Source: Mesorhizobium sp. B2-8-5 (GTDB taxonomy: Bacteria; Pseudomonadota; Alphaproteobacteria; Rhizobiales; Rhizobiaceae). Taken from it: a stretch of 64,000 nucleotides of DNA. The position numbers and the translations under genes are program-made. The notes beneath the pieces are model-generated. The model was given only the letters and a program-made list of their open reading frames with translations, was not told the origin of the DNA and made no database searches. Shown one piece after another: positions 32,769 through 41,003 of this stretch (position 1 is the stretch's first letter; each line of letters opens with the position of its first letter). The stretch is taken from positions 806,001-870,000 of the forward strand of contig NZ_CP083951.1 in assembly GCF_006440675.2 (NCBI RefSeq), read 5' to 3'.

Positions 32769-32868
32769 GCTGGATTGGGGGCGGAGGACAATTGCAAGGG
32801 GCGAGCGAGAGTGACTCGAACGGCCTTGTTGTGGCCAGAACCGGACATCGATGAATGGCACGTTCTAT
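32769..32868. repeat. ~100-bp direct repeat, right copy
   Basis: GCTGGATTGGGGGCGGAGGA ... GAACCGGACATCGATGAATG GCACGTTCTA; same orientation as 31063-31163. The remainder of the 32542-32907 gap holds no gene I can support. Confidence 0.75.
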
Positions 32869-32907
32869 CCACAAAGACGGCAAAGACCATTCGCCGTCCC
32901 CAAGTCC

Positions 32908-33825
32908 TCACGGACGAACGCGGATGATCGTCTTTCCCTTGCGCCGCTCGGTGGGGTTGAAGGCGGCGACGGCATCGTCGAGGGTCGAGACGTTGCCGAT
33001 GTTCGTCCGCAGACGTCCGTCCCGCACCCGCTGGACGATCTCGCTCAGCTGGGCACGATCGGACTCGACAACGAAGTCGACCGCCAGGCCGTCGGCGGGC
33101 CGCGCCTCTACCGGCCCGACGACGGACACCAGCGTTCCTCCGTCCCGAACCATGCCCGCGGACCGCTTGCCGATGTCGCCGCCGATGACGTCGAACACCA
33201 GATCGATTTTGCCGGCATCTTCCAGGGCGTCGTTGTCGAGGTCGATGAACTCCCTCGCGCCAAAGTCGAGCACCGCCTGACGGTCGGCGGCGCGGCCGGT
33301 GCCGATGACGTAGGCGCCGGCCTCTCGCGCGAGTTGCGTCACCATCGACCCGACCGCGCCGGCCGCGCCGTGCGCAAGCACGCTCTGCCCGGCCCGAAGG
33401 CGGCCGTGCTCGAACAGTCCCTGCCAGGCGGTCAGGCCCGAGATCGGGAGGCTCGCGCCCACCGTGAAGTCGACGTCGCCCGGCAGCGGCGCGAGGTTGC
33501 GTGCCTCGATGGCGATATACTGCGCCAGGGTGCCGTCGCGATACCAGTCGGCGAGGCCGAACACCCGCTGTCCCACCGACAGCCCTGTCGTGCCATAGCC
33601 CAGGGCGGTGACCACGCCGGCCAGCTCGTGGCCGGGGATCGACGGTGTTCGGTCACGGTCGCGGCGATCGGTCCAGGTCGAGGGCCACGCCAGCTCGGTC
33701 GGGACGAATCCCGAAGCATGAACCTGAACCACGACGTCGTTTATCGCTGCCTGCGGCTCGGGCCGCTCCACCAGCGTCATCCCGGCCGTTCCCGCGGCCT
33801 GGTCCGTCACCACGATTGCCTTCAT
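32908..33825 (-). CDS. Medium-chain dehydrogenase/reductase, quinone-oxidoreductase type
   Basis: A 305-residue NADP-dependent MDR protein. Segments: 'VQVHASGFVPTELAWPSTW' (a group replaces catalytic Zn ligands), 'IPGHELAGVVTALGYGTTGL', 'SGLTAWQGLFEHGRL', the Rossmann loop 'VLAHGAAGAVGSMVTQLARE' and 'DLVFDVIGGDIGKRSAGMVR'. No structural zinc cysteine cluster is seen, fitting the zinc-independent class. ATG 33825 follows GAGGAGGAAAT. It lies just upstream of the flavoprotein reading in the same direction, so the two may be co-transcribed or independently promoted. Confidence 0.88.
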   Translation of the reverse strand: MKAIVVTDQAAGTAGMTLVERPEPQAAINDVVVQVHASGFVPTELAWPSTWTDRRDRDRTPSIPGHELAGVVTALGYGTTGLSVGQRVFGLADWYRDGTLAQYIAIEARNLAPLPGDVDFTVGASLPISGLTAWQGLFEHGRLRAGQSVLAHGAAGAVGSMVTQLAREAGAYVIGTGRAADRQAVLDFGAREFIDLDNDALEDAGKIDLVFDVIGGDIGKRSAGMVRDGGTLVSVVGPVEARPADGLAVDFVVESDRAQLSEIVQRVRDGRLRTNIGNVSTLDDAVAAFNPTERRKGKTIIRVRP

Positions 33826-33883
33826 GATAATTTCCTCCTCGTCATTTGTCTCTCCGGTGGCTCCCCGGGATGAAGCTTCCAAC

Positions 33884-35284
33884 CTATTGTCCGGACCTCG
33901 GCGGCACGTTCGCCAGCAGGGGGCCAAGTCCCTCCGCGATCGTCAAATGCGTGATGACGGCGTCGCGCAGCTTCGGATAAGGCAGGTTCGCCAGCATCGC
34001 CGTCTGCACCGCCGCCAGCACCTCGCCTGCCTCGGAGCCGATCATCGTGAAGCCGAGGATATTGTCGTCATCGCCGGCCACGACCACCTTCATAAAACCC
34101 TGCTTTTCGTCCGTCGCTTCGGTGCGCAGCACGGCGCTCATCGGCAGATTGGCGACGCGCACGATGACGCCCTGGCGCTGCGCTTCGCCCTCGCTCAAGC
34201 CGACGCGGGCGAGCGGCGGATCGGTGAACATGGTGTAGGGCACCAGCCGGTCGCGCGTCGTGCGATGGCCGCCGGCCAGATTGTCCCGGATGATGCGGAA
34301 ATCGTCGACCGAGACATGCGTGAATTGCGGACTGCCGGCGCATTCGCCGAGCGCCCAGACATCGGGCGCGACGGTCTCCAGCCGTTCGTTGACCCGGATA
34401 AAGCCACGGCTATCCAGCGCCACGCCGGCCTCTTCGAGGCCGATACCGGCGGTATTCGGGACGCGCCCGACGGCAGCGAGCAGATGGCTGCCCTCGATCG
34501 TCCGCTCGCCCGAAGCCGTGCGTATGGTCACGCTGACCTGTTCGCCGGAGCGGCCATGCACGCCCAGCGGCTCGGTGCCGACAAGGAACTCGATGCCTTC
34601 GTCCTCAAGAAGTTTCCGCATCTCGTCGGCGACGTCGCGGTCCTCCCGGCCGATAAGCTGAGGCCCGGCTTCGATCACCGTCACCCGGCTACCGAAGCGG
34701 CGATAGGCCTGCGCCAGTTCCAGCCCGACATAGCCGCCGCCGAGCACGATGAGATGCGGCGGCAGGATGTCGAGCTCGAGGGCACTGATATGGGTGAGCG
34801 GCTGGGCTTGCTCGAGACCGGGAATACCGGGGATCGCCGCATGCGTGCCGACATTGATGACGACCTTGTCGCCGGTGAGCACACGCGTGCCGCCGTCGTT
34901 CAGCGCAACTTCGATCGTCTTTTGTCCAACGAAGCGGCCGCTGCCCATGATCAGCTCCGCGCCGCTGGTCTTATAGGCATCGAGGTGGAAGGCGATCTCG
35001 CGATCGACCATCTCCTGCTTGCGCCGGCGGACCTTCGCCATGTCGGTCGAGACGGGACCGGTCGACGTGCCGAACTGGCCGGCGTTGTGGGACAGGTAGG
35101 CGACCCGCGCGCTCCACACCTCATTCTTGCTGGGCATGCAGGCCACCGCGGGACAGGAGCCGCCTACCCAGCGGCGCTCGACGACCGCGACGCGCTGGCC
35201 GGATCGGCCCAGATGCCAGGCAAGCGCCTTGCCGCCCTGGCCGCTGCCGAGGATCAGAAAATCAAAATGTTCTGGTTGGGGCAT
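33884..35284 (-). CDS. Pyridine nucleotide-disulfide oxidoreductase (mercuric reductase-like)
   Basis: A 466-residue FAD flavoprotein. The N-terminal Rossmann fold 'FLILGSGQGGKALAWHL' is followed by the redox pair 'GGSCPAVACMPSKN' (CxxxxC, residues 43-50), then the NAD(P) fold 'LIVLGGGYVGLELAQAYRRF' and 'DVWALGECAGSPQFTHVSVD', with the dimerisation domain 'GFTMIGSEAGEVLA' at the C-terminus. It lacks the second C-terminal Cys pair and HMA domain of true MerA, so general disulfide or quinone reduction is more likely. The ATG at 35284 follows GAGAACCCTC. Confidence 0.88.
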   Translation of the reverse strand: MPQPEHFDFLILGSGQGGKALAWHLGRSGQRVAVVERRWVGGSCPAVACMPSKNEVWSARVAYLSHNAGQFGTSTGPVSTDMAKVRRRKQEMVDREIAFHLDAYKTSGAELIMGSGRFVGQKTIEVALNDGGTRVLTGDKVVINVGTHAAIPGIPGLEQAQPLTHISALELDILPPHLIVLGGGYVGLELAQAYRRFGSRVTVIEAGPQLIGREDRDVADEMRKLLEDEGIEFLVGTEPLGVHGRSGEQVSVTIRTASGERTIEGSHLLAAVGRVPNTAGIGLEEAGVALDSRGFIRVNERLETVAPDVWALGECAGSPQFTHVSVDDFRIIRDNLAGGHRTTRDRLVPYTMFTDPPLARVGLSEGEAQRQGVIVRVANLPMSAVLRTEATDEKQGFMKVVVAGDDDNILGFTMIGSEAGEVLAAVQTAMLANLPYPKLRDAVITHLTIAEGLGPLLANVPPRSGQ

Positions 35285-35363
35285 GAGGGTTCTCCGCTAT
35301 AGTTATGGAAATTGACACTGGACATAGCAACCGATTGCGGGCGGGACGTCGGCCGCCACCGAT

Positions 35364-35678
35364 TCAAGCTGCGCCGCCATTCGTTGATCCTCGGCCGGCA
35401 CAATCCCCAGGCTGGCTCAAGCGCGGACCGGATCTCACTTTCGCCCAGTAGTACCAGACTTCGAGACCCTGGAAGCCGAGCACGAACGGAACAACGATGA
35501 ATACACCGCTGACGAGGCGGTCGACGACAACCTGCAGCCAACAGGGCAGGACGAAGATTGCAATCCCGTGGCGTTCGGGATGGCGGAGCCCAACGAGGAA
35601 CGGCATAGCAATCAGGCTCAGCGCGACGAGATAGTCGAGCAAGGCCTGAGCGGTGTTGGTGACGAAACGAATATTCAT
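35364..35678 (-). CDS. Small membrane protein, SPW-repeat-like with internal shortening
   Basis: A 104-residue protein with hydrophobic stretches 'LLDYLVALSLIAMPFLVG' and 'VFIVVPFVLGFQGLEVWYYW'. This arrangement ('LDY.VA..LI..PF..G' then 'W....D...G...V..PF..GF.G...WYYW') resembles a rhizobial four-helix membrane family, but the middle two helices appear to be missing and the C-terminal tail ('VRSGPRLSQPGDCAGRGSTN') is atypical. It may be a decayed gene still open for translation. ATG 35678. Not assigned a function. Confidence 0.5.
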   Translation of the reverse strand: MNIRFVTNTAQALLDYLVALSLIAMPFLVGLRHPERHGIAIFVLPCWLQVVVDRLVSGVFIVVPFVLGFQGLEVWYYWAKVRSGPRLSQPGDCAGRGSTNGGAA

Positions 35679-35778
35679 GACACGCTGCTATTGAGGAGGG
35701 CCTGCACAGGCCGTGGACCGTGTGATTGCGGGGCGGATGAGCGCGGCGCCCAAGGATCGAGCGCCACGCCCTTCGGGA

Positions 35779-36330
35779 TCAGGCGGCAGGTCGCAGCGCG
35801 ACATCGACCTTGGGAAAGTCGATATCGGTCAGCGCCACGTTGTTGGTGTAGTTGGTCAGCACGTTGATCGCGACGTTCGCGATCACCTCGATGATGCGGG
35901 CGTCGTCAAGACCAGCCGAACGCACGGCGGCAACTTCGGCGTCCGTGACCTGCCCGCGCTTCTCAAGCACGCGGCGCGCGAACGATGCGATGACGGCGTC
36001 GATGGCGGTTTCCGCCTTGCCCTCGCGGGCCCTGCGGATGCCTTCCGGCGACAGGCCGGCGCCCTTGCCCATCAGCGTGTGCGCCGAGAGGCAGTACTCG
36101 CACTCGTTCGCCTGCCCAATGGCGAGCGCAACGATCTCCCGCTGCTTGGCGGTCAGCACGCCTTTGCCGAGCGCATCGGAGAAGGCAACATAGCCGTTGA
36201 GCACCGCGGGCGATCGCGCAAAAGTCGAGAATAGGTTCGGCACCATGCCGATCTTGGTCTTGACGGCCGACAACGTGGCCTTAACGCCGGGATCGGCATG
36301 GGCAGTTTCGATGGGAGCGATACGGGGCAT
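35779..36330 (-). CDS. Carboxymuconolactone decarboxylase / AhpD-like protein
   Basis: A 183-residue all-helical protein of the CMD/AhpD family. The alkylhydroperoxidase motif 'ECEYCLSAHT' (CxxC and a following His) lies near residues 83-92. 'IGMVPNLFSTFARSPAVLNG' and 'LTAKQREIVALAIGQANE' are family landmarks. The C-terminal 'NVLTNYTNNVALTDIDFP' completes the uncharacterised peroxidase-related subgroup. ATG 36330 follows AAGGAC. It is divergent from an AraC regulator with a 96-bp gap, a common regulator-target arrangement. Confidence 0.9.
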   Translation of the reverse strand: MPRIAPIETAHADPGVKATLSAVKTKIGMVPNLFSTFARSPAVLNGYVAFSDALGKGVLTAKQREIVALAIGQANECEYCLSAHTLMGKGAGLSPEGIRRAREGKAETAIDAVIASFARRVLEKRGQVTDAEVAAVRSAGLDDARIIEVIANVAINVLTNYTNNVALTDIDFPKVDVALRPAA

Positions 36331-36426
36331 GTGGGGGGTCCTTTTCTGTAACATTGCGGGCTTGCACTGCTCTGTATGTCGGATTAAAGGTGATGGTTGG
36401 TGCCAAATACGTTGCCGATCGTCCCA

Positions 36427-37257
36427 ATGGATCCCTTCGCTGCCCTGTTCGACCACGTCACGCCGAGAGCCCGGACCTTCTTCACCGGTAACCTTTGTGA
36501 GACGAGGCACTTCACCGATGATGGCCACTTGCACCTTCTCAAGGGAGGCGTGCTCACGCTCGCCCGGGCCGGCCAGGTCGACCTCCAGCTTGATGAGCCA
36601 TCGCTCCTGTTTTTTCCTCGTGGCCGCGTCCACAGTTTCACGGTTGATCCGGACCGCGGCGCCGATCTCGTTTGCGCGACCGTCGAGCTCGGCGGCGCCG
36701 AGGGCAACCCGATCGGACAGGGCCTGCCCGAACTCGTGGTCCTGCCGCTCGCGTCGCATCCCGCGCTGGCGCCGGTCTGCGATCTGCTGATCGGGGAAGC
36801 ATTCTCCGAACTGAGTGGCCGCCAGGTGGCGCTCGACCAGCTGTTGGACTACCTCCTGATCCTGATCGTGCGACACGTCACCGACAGCGGCCGGGTAGCG
36901 ACCGGCGTGCTCGCCGGACTCGGCGATCCGCGCCTTGCCAGGGTGCTGACGGCAATGCACGATGCGCCCGGGAAGCCATGGACCCTGGAAGATCTCGCTG
37001 GGATCGCCGGCATGTCACGCACGCGGTTCGCCGAGCATTTCCGGACACGCATCGGCCAGACGCCTATCGACTATCTGACGGTCTGGCGCATGACGGTCGC
37101 ACGTCAGCTTCTTGCCAGGGGTAAGCCGGTCAAGAGCGTGGCCTTGCAGGTCGGCTACCAGAGCGGCGCCGCTTTCTCTCGCGTGTTCAGCCGGGTGACG
37201 GGACGGTCGCCGCGCAGTTCGAATGGTCTCAGAACCGCGGATGTCCACTCCAGCTGA
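36427..37257 (+). CDS. AraC-family transcriptional regulator
   Basis: A 276-residue regulator. The N-terminal cupin-like sensor ('HLHLLKGGVLTLA', 'LLFFPRGRVHSF') is followed by a double HTH: 'WTLEDLAGIAGMSRTRFAEH' + 'FRTRIGQTPIDYLTVWRM' and 'VKSVALQVGYQSGAAFSRVF', ending in 'VTGRSP'. This is the AraC subgroup with cupin_6 sensor common beside oxidoreductases. ATG 36427 is used; an in-frame GTG at 36397 is possible. It probably controls the divergent AhpD-like gene. Confidence 0.9.
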   Translation: MDPFAALFDHVTPRARTFFTGNLCETRHFTDDGHLHLLKGGVLTLARAGQVDLQLDEPSLLFFPRGRVHSFTVDPDRGADLVCATVELGGAEGNPIGQGLPELVVLPLASHPALAPVCDLLIGEAFSELSGRQVALDQLLDYLLILIVRHVTDSGRVATGVLAGLGDPRLARVLTAMHDAPGKPWTLEDLAGIAGMSRTRFAEHFRTRIGQTPIDYLTVWRMTVARQLLARGKPVKSVALQVGYQSGAAFSRVFSRVTGRSPRSSNGLRTADVHSS

Positions 37258-37279
37258 CAAGCCGGCATCGTTTGTTGGG

Positions 37280-37403
37280 ATGGGCACGTCCGCTGTCGTG
37301 AGGGCTTCGAATGCCGACCTTCTGCAAGAGGTGCCGGCGATGAGCGTTCTCCGCTGCATTCCGGAACAACAATGAAGATGTCGAGGCAGGCGGACGTGCC
37401 CAT
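37280..37403. repeat. 14-bp perfect inverted repeat, 96 bp apart
   Basis: ATGGGCACGTCCGC at 37280-37293 and GCGGACGTGCCCAT at 37390-37403, in the gap between the AraC gene and the SDR gene. No gene lies between. It could be ends of a small mobile remnant. Confidence 0.6.
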
Positions 37404-37457
37404 TCCATTGCCGCAACACTTTGCAAGATCGATGCCGAGTTCACTCCGGACGAACGG

Positions 37458-38204
37458 CTAACGCTGGCCGCCGGAGGCAGTGATGCGCTCACCCGTCAGC
37501 CAGGCTGACTGGTCGGAAGCCAGGAAGACGGCGACGCGCGCGATGTCGTCGGGCTGCCCCACCCGGCCCATCGGCAAGGTCGCTCCGATGTTCTTGGCGG
37601 TTTCGTCATCGATGCCCACGACTGCGAGGCCTTCGGTTTCCGTCATGCCTGGTGCGATCGCGTTGACGCGGATCCTGCGGGTGGCCAACTCGTTGGCGAG
37701 TGCCCTGGTGATCGAATCCACCGCGCTCTTGGAGGCTGAATAGACGACGGAGTTCGGCACCGGATTGGTGCTCGAAATGGTGCTGAGATTGATGACGCTG
37801 CCGCCGTGGCCGTCAAAGGCCCTTGCCGCTTCCTGTGTCGTCAGGATCGTGCTCAGCACATTGGTGTTGAACTGACGATGGAACTCGGCTTCCGTCACGT
37901 CCTCCAGCGGCCCGAAGCGGTACACGCCGGCATTGTTGACGAGGATGCTGGGCGTCCCGAACGTCGCCTTGGTCTCGGCAAAGAGCCGCTTCACGTCGGC
38001 GCTGTTGCTGACATCCGCCTGGACTGCCACGGCCTTGCCACCTTCGCGCAGGATGTCTGCGACCACCCGGTCCGCATCCTCCTTGCTCGAAGCGTAATTG
38101 ACCATCACGGCGGCGCCCGCCTCGGCAAACCGACGCGCTATCGCCGCACCGATGCCCTTTGACGCGCCGGTCACGATCGCTACCTTGTCCTTCAGCTCGT
38201 TCAT
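37458..38204 (-). CDS. Short-chain dehydrogenase/reductase (classical SDR)
   Basis: A 248-residue NAD(P)-dependent SDR. The cofactor loop 'VTGASKGIGAAIARRFAEAG' is at residues 11-30, 'LVNNAGVYRFGPLEDV' follows, the catalytic Ser is in 'NLSTISSTNPVPN' and the YxxxK is 'YSASKSAVDS'. The C-terminus 'VAVFLASDQSAWLTGERITA' + SGG is the FabG-like end. ATG 38204 follows GAAGGAGAAAG. Divergent from the LysR regulator at 38315, which likely controls it. Confidence 0.93.
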   Translation of the reverse strand: MNELKDKVAIVTGASKGIGAAIARRFAEAGAAVMVNYASSKEDADRVVADILREGGKAVAVQADVSNSADVKRLFAETKATFGTPSILVNNAGVYRFGPLEDVTEAEFHRQFNTNVLSTILTTQEAARAFDGHGGSVINLSTISSTNPVPNSVVYSASKSAVDSITRALANELATRRIRVNAIAPGMTETEGLAVVGIDDETAKNIGATLPMGRVGQPDDIARVAVFLASDQSAWLTGERITASGGQR

Positions 38205-38314
38205 GATCTTTCTCCTTCGCTCATCGCCGCCACGCGGCGTGTTGCTAAGGAGGTAAATCATGCGTCGTGCGACCGGTAGCGCCGCCGGGTTCATATGATA
38301 TATACGTCTCTGGT

Positions 38315-39202
38315 ATGAATGACCGATTTCAGCAACTGGCGATCTTTGTCCGCACCGTCGAGACGGGCAGTTTTTCCAAGGTGGCCAGGGAGTTCGGGCT
38401 GTCGCAACCTTCCGTCTCGCGGACAGTGGCCGCGCTTGAGGACCGGCTGGGCGTCAAGCTGCTTACCCGGACCACTCGCCAACTCTCGCTTACCGACGCG
38501 GGCGAGGCTCTGTTGTCTCGCGCCCGAGAAGCGCTTGCCGGGGTCGAAGAGGCGGAAAACGCCGCCCGCAGCGCCGACAGGCTGTCCGGCACACTGCGCG
38601 TGGCGCTGTCGCAAGGTTTCGGAGCGCGGCAGATAGTGCCGCGGCTGCTTGCCTTCCTCGACAACCATCCCTTGCTGAAGATCGATCTCATGATGTCCGA
38701 CCGTTACGAGAACCTCATCGCGGAAGGCGCCGACATGGCGCTTCGCCTTGGCGAACAGCCGGATTCCAGCTTCGTGGCGCGCAAGCTCGCCACCGCCCGG
38801 CGGCTATTCGTCGCCTCGCCCACCTACCTCGCCCGGCGCGGTATTCCGAAGACCCTCGCCGAGCTCAGCCGGCACCATCTCATCAGCGGGCCCAGCGACA
38901 TGAACGAGCAGAACTGGAACGCGCATCGGGACGGCATCGCCGAGATCCAACCCGTCAATCCCCGCGTGCGGACCCGTTCGACCGTAGGCGTCCTCGCTTG
39001 CGCGAACGCGGGCCTCGGCATCGCAATCGCCTCGACATGGATGTGCGCGGAGGAGCTTGTCTCCGGTGCACTGGTGGAACTCCTGGCAGACTACCGTCTC
39101 GACCCTGTAGCGGCTTACGTCGTATTCCCGGCTGGACGGCGCCCTTCGCAAAAGGCGCGCGCCTTCAGCGACTATCTCGAACAGGCGCTGGCGAGCGGAT
39201 GA
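38315..39202 (+). CDS. LysR-family transcriptional regulator
   Basis: A 295-residue LysR protein: HTH 'FVRTVETGSFSKVAREFGLS' + 'QPSVSRTVAALEDRLGVKLL' (residues 11-50), then 'TRTTRQLSLTDAGE' and the substrate-binding domain ('GTLRVALSQGFGARQIVPRL', 'ADMALRLGEQPDSSFVARKL', 'CANAGLGIAIASTWM'). ATG 38315 begins at the normal N-terminus. Its stop is 15 bp from the convergent threonine dehydratase gene. Confidence 0.93.
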   Translation: MNDRFQQLAIFVRTVETGSFSKVAREFGLSQPSVSRTVAALEDRLGVKLLTRTTRQLSLTDAGEALLSRAREALAGVEEAENAARSADRLSGTLRVALSQGFGARQIVPRLLAFLDNHPLLKIDLMMSDRYENLIAEGADMALRLGEQPDSSFVARKLATARRLFVASPTYLARRGIPKTLAELSRHHLISGPSDMNEQNWNAHRDGIAEIQPVNPRVRTRSTVGVLACANAGLGIAIASTWMCAEELVSGALVELLADYRLDPVAAYVVFPAGRRPSQKARAFSDYLEQALASG

Positions 39203-39217
39203 GCGCGGCGCGGCGCT

Positions 39218-40195
39218 TTATGCGGCGGCCATGATCCCGGCATAGGTGACGAGATCGACATTGCCGCCGGAGAGCACGACGGCAACGCATTTGCCGGCGA
39301 GGTCGATCTCGCCGGAGGAGAGCGCGGCAAACGCGACGCAGCCGCCGGGCTCGACCACCAGCTTGAGATGGGCCATGGCGTCGCGCATCGCCTGTCTGAC
39401 CGCGTCTTCGGAGACGGCAATGCCGCCGGCGAGATTCCTGCGGTTGATCTCGAAGGTGATGGCGCCGGGCTCGGCGGTCAGCAGCGCATCGCAGATCGAG
39501 CTATGGCCGGGATCGTTCGCGACCCGCTCGCCCTTGGCCAGCGAGCGGCGCGTGTCGTCGAAATGCTCGGGCTCGACCGCCCAGACGGCGGTTCGCGGCG
39601 AAGCGTCCTTGACCGCGACGGAGATACCGCTCGACAGGCCGCCGCCGCCGCAAGGCACGACGACGGCGTCGAGCGCTGCGCCGAGCGCTTTCGCCTGCTT
39701 CATCAGCTCCAGGCCGATCGTGCCCTGGCCGGCAATGATGGCCGGATCGTCAAAGGGCGGCACCAGCACCATGCCCTTCTCGATATAGGGGCGGACAACG
39801 GCCATGCGGTCATCCTTGAAGCGGTCGAACGGCACCACCTCGGCGCCCATCTTGCGGACATTGCCGATCTTCATGGCCGGCGCATCGGCCGGCATGGCGA
39901 TGACAGCCTTGACGCCGAACATGGCGGCGGAGGCCGCCACCCCTTGCGCATGGTTGCCGGAAGAGAAGGCCACGACACCGCGGCCGCGCTCCTCCTCGCT
40001 CAGGCTCGACAGCTTGTTGTAGGCGCCGCGGAACTTGAAGGAGCCGGTGCGCTGCAGCGTCTCGGGCTTGAACAGGATGCGGGCGCCATAGCGCTTGTTG
40101 AGCTCGGGCGACTCGATCAGCGGCGTTTCGACGGTCAAGCCGGAAAGCCGCGCCGCGGCGGCGCGGATGTCGGAGATGCCGGGGAGGGTGGTCAT
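39218..40195 (-). CDS. Threonine/serine dehydratase (PLP-dependent)
   Basis: A 325-residue fold-type II PLP enzyme. The PLP lysine is K54 in 'GSFKFRGAYN'. 'FSSGNHAQGVA' (78-88) and the phosphate loop 'VPCGGGGLSSGI' are intact, as is the C-terminal 'VVLSGGNVDLVTYAG'. It lacks the regulatory ACT region of IlvA, so it is a short catabolic-type dehydratase (threonine to 2-oxobutanoate, or serine / 3-hydroxyaspartate). ATG 40195 fits the family start; the frame extends upstream only through repeat sequence. Confidence 0.92.
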   Translation of the reverse strand: MTTLPGISDIRAAAARLSGLTVETPLIESPELNKRYGARILFKPETLQRTGSFKFRGAYNKLSSLSEEERGRGVVAFSSGNHAQGVAASAAMFGVKAVIAMPADAPAMKIGNVRKMGAEVVPFDRFKDDRMAVVRPYIEKGMVLVPPFDDPAIIAGQGTIGLELMKQAKALGAALDAVVVPCGGGGLSSGISVAVKDASPRTAVWAVEPEHFDDTRRSLAKGERVANDPGHSSICDALLTAEPGAITFEINRRNLAGGIAVSEDAVRQAMRDAMAHLKLVVEPGGCVAFAALSSGEIDLAGKCVAVVLSGGNVDLVTYAGIMAAA

Positions 40196-40310
40196 GGAGG
40201 GCCTCGCAGGATGAGTCCCGCCATGGTGCACGGAAATCATCCCGGCGCGCCAACGAAAAAATGTGACGGAGACAAGGTTGGTTTGGCAGTTTTGGAAGTT
40301 GGCGTTCCTT

Positions 40311-40477
40311 CGCGCCCCCCTCTGGCCTGCCGGCCATCTCCTCCACAAGGGGAGATCAGACGTCACGCCGGCTTTCGCCAATCTCCTAGGTCGCAAGAAT
40401 GGGCGGGGCGCCGAAACAGCTAATCTTTCCCCTCGGGGGAGATGGGCGGCAAGCCAGAGGGGGCGCTGTCCCGCCGA
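40311..40477. repeat. Full copy of the composite palindrome family (copy 5)
   Basis: Left half GCGCCCCCCTCTGGCCTGCC..., spacer with GGCTTTCGCCAATCTCCTAGG, right half AATCTTTCCCCTCGGGGGAG... ending GCCAGAGGGGGCGCTGTCCC. Slightly decayed relative to copy 4. Confidence 0.85.
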
Positions 40478-40499
40478 CTTTCGCCCTGTCGGCGACCGC

Positions 40500-40823
40500 T
40501 CATCCCAGCAGCGTCTTTGTCCTTTTGCTGCCGCCGAGCTTGCGCCAGGAGTTGAAGCGGTGGGTGGCGGCGGCGAAGGATATCTTCATCTGCTGGGAAA
40601 CCGTGTAGCGCGACTTGCCTTCGTCGAACATGCGGTAGCAGCACTCGGCACCTTCCTCGGTCAGCTTGCCATCCGGCGTCTTGTTGTGCGGGTTGGCCGG
40701 GTCGAATTTTTCGAGCTGTTCTTCGACGAGGCCCTTCAGGCGCTGCAGGTCGGCCTCGATGCTGGCGATAAGATCGAGAACCGGTTTGGCATCGAATGTG
40801 TGCGGGGGCTTTTTGTTCGTCAT
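40500..40823 (-). CDS. Conserved rhizobial hypothetical protein with HTH-like segment
   Basis: A 107-residue soluble protein. 'VLDLIASIEADLQRLKGLVE' is a probable coiled-coil helix; 'GAECCYRMFDEGKSRYTVSQ' + 'QMKISFAAATHRFNSWRKLG' looks like a compact helix-turn-helix ('Y.VS..M.IS.AAATHR...W'). No signal peptide or membrane segment. I do not recognise a named family. It stands alone between a repeat and mbfA. Confidence 0.7.
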   Translation of the reverse strand: MTNKKPPHTFDAKPVLDLIASIEADLQRLKGLVEEQLEKFDPANPHNKTPDGKLTEEGAECCYRMFDEGKSRYTVSQQMKISFAAATHRFNSWRKLGGSKRTKTLLG

Positions 40824-40966
40824 GCCGGGGATTCCTTCAATTTCGGTGGTTGCAAGCTATATAGGCGAACATTCGGCAATAATGAAGAGTTGGGCCGGGT
40901 TCCGCTGGATCACCCATTGGCGTCGCGGCCCGTGCCGTTCGCAATTGACGTTGGGCAAGCAAGATC

Positions 40967-40991
40967 CTAGTTTAGAATAATTCTAAACTAG
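40967..40991. promoter_or_regulatory. ICE-type Irr box upstream of mbfA
   Basis: CTAGTTTAGAA-TAA-TTCTAAACTAG: perfect 11-bp arms, matching the TTTAGAA...TTCTAAA iron control element of Rhizobiales, 13 bases before the mbfA ATG. The position overlapping the promoter or leader fits repression by Irr when iron is low. Confidence 0.85.
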
Positions 40992-41003
40992 AGTGATCCC
41001 ATC

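Noticed and set aside
33884..35284. Mercuric reductase merA and a mercury-resistance operon
   Set aside because: The protein lacks the C-terminal cysteine pair and HMA domain and no merR/merT/merP genes are present.
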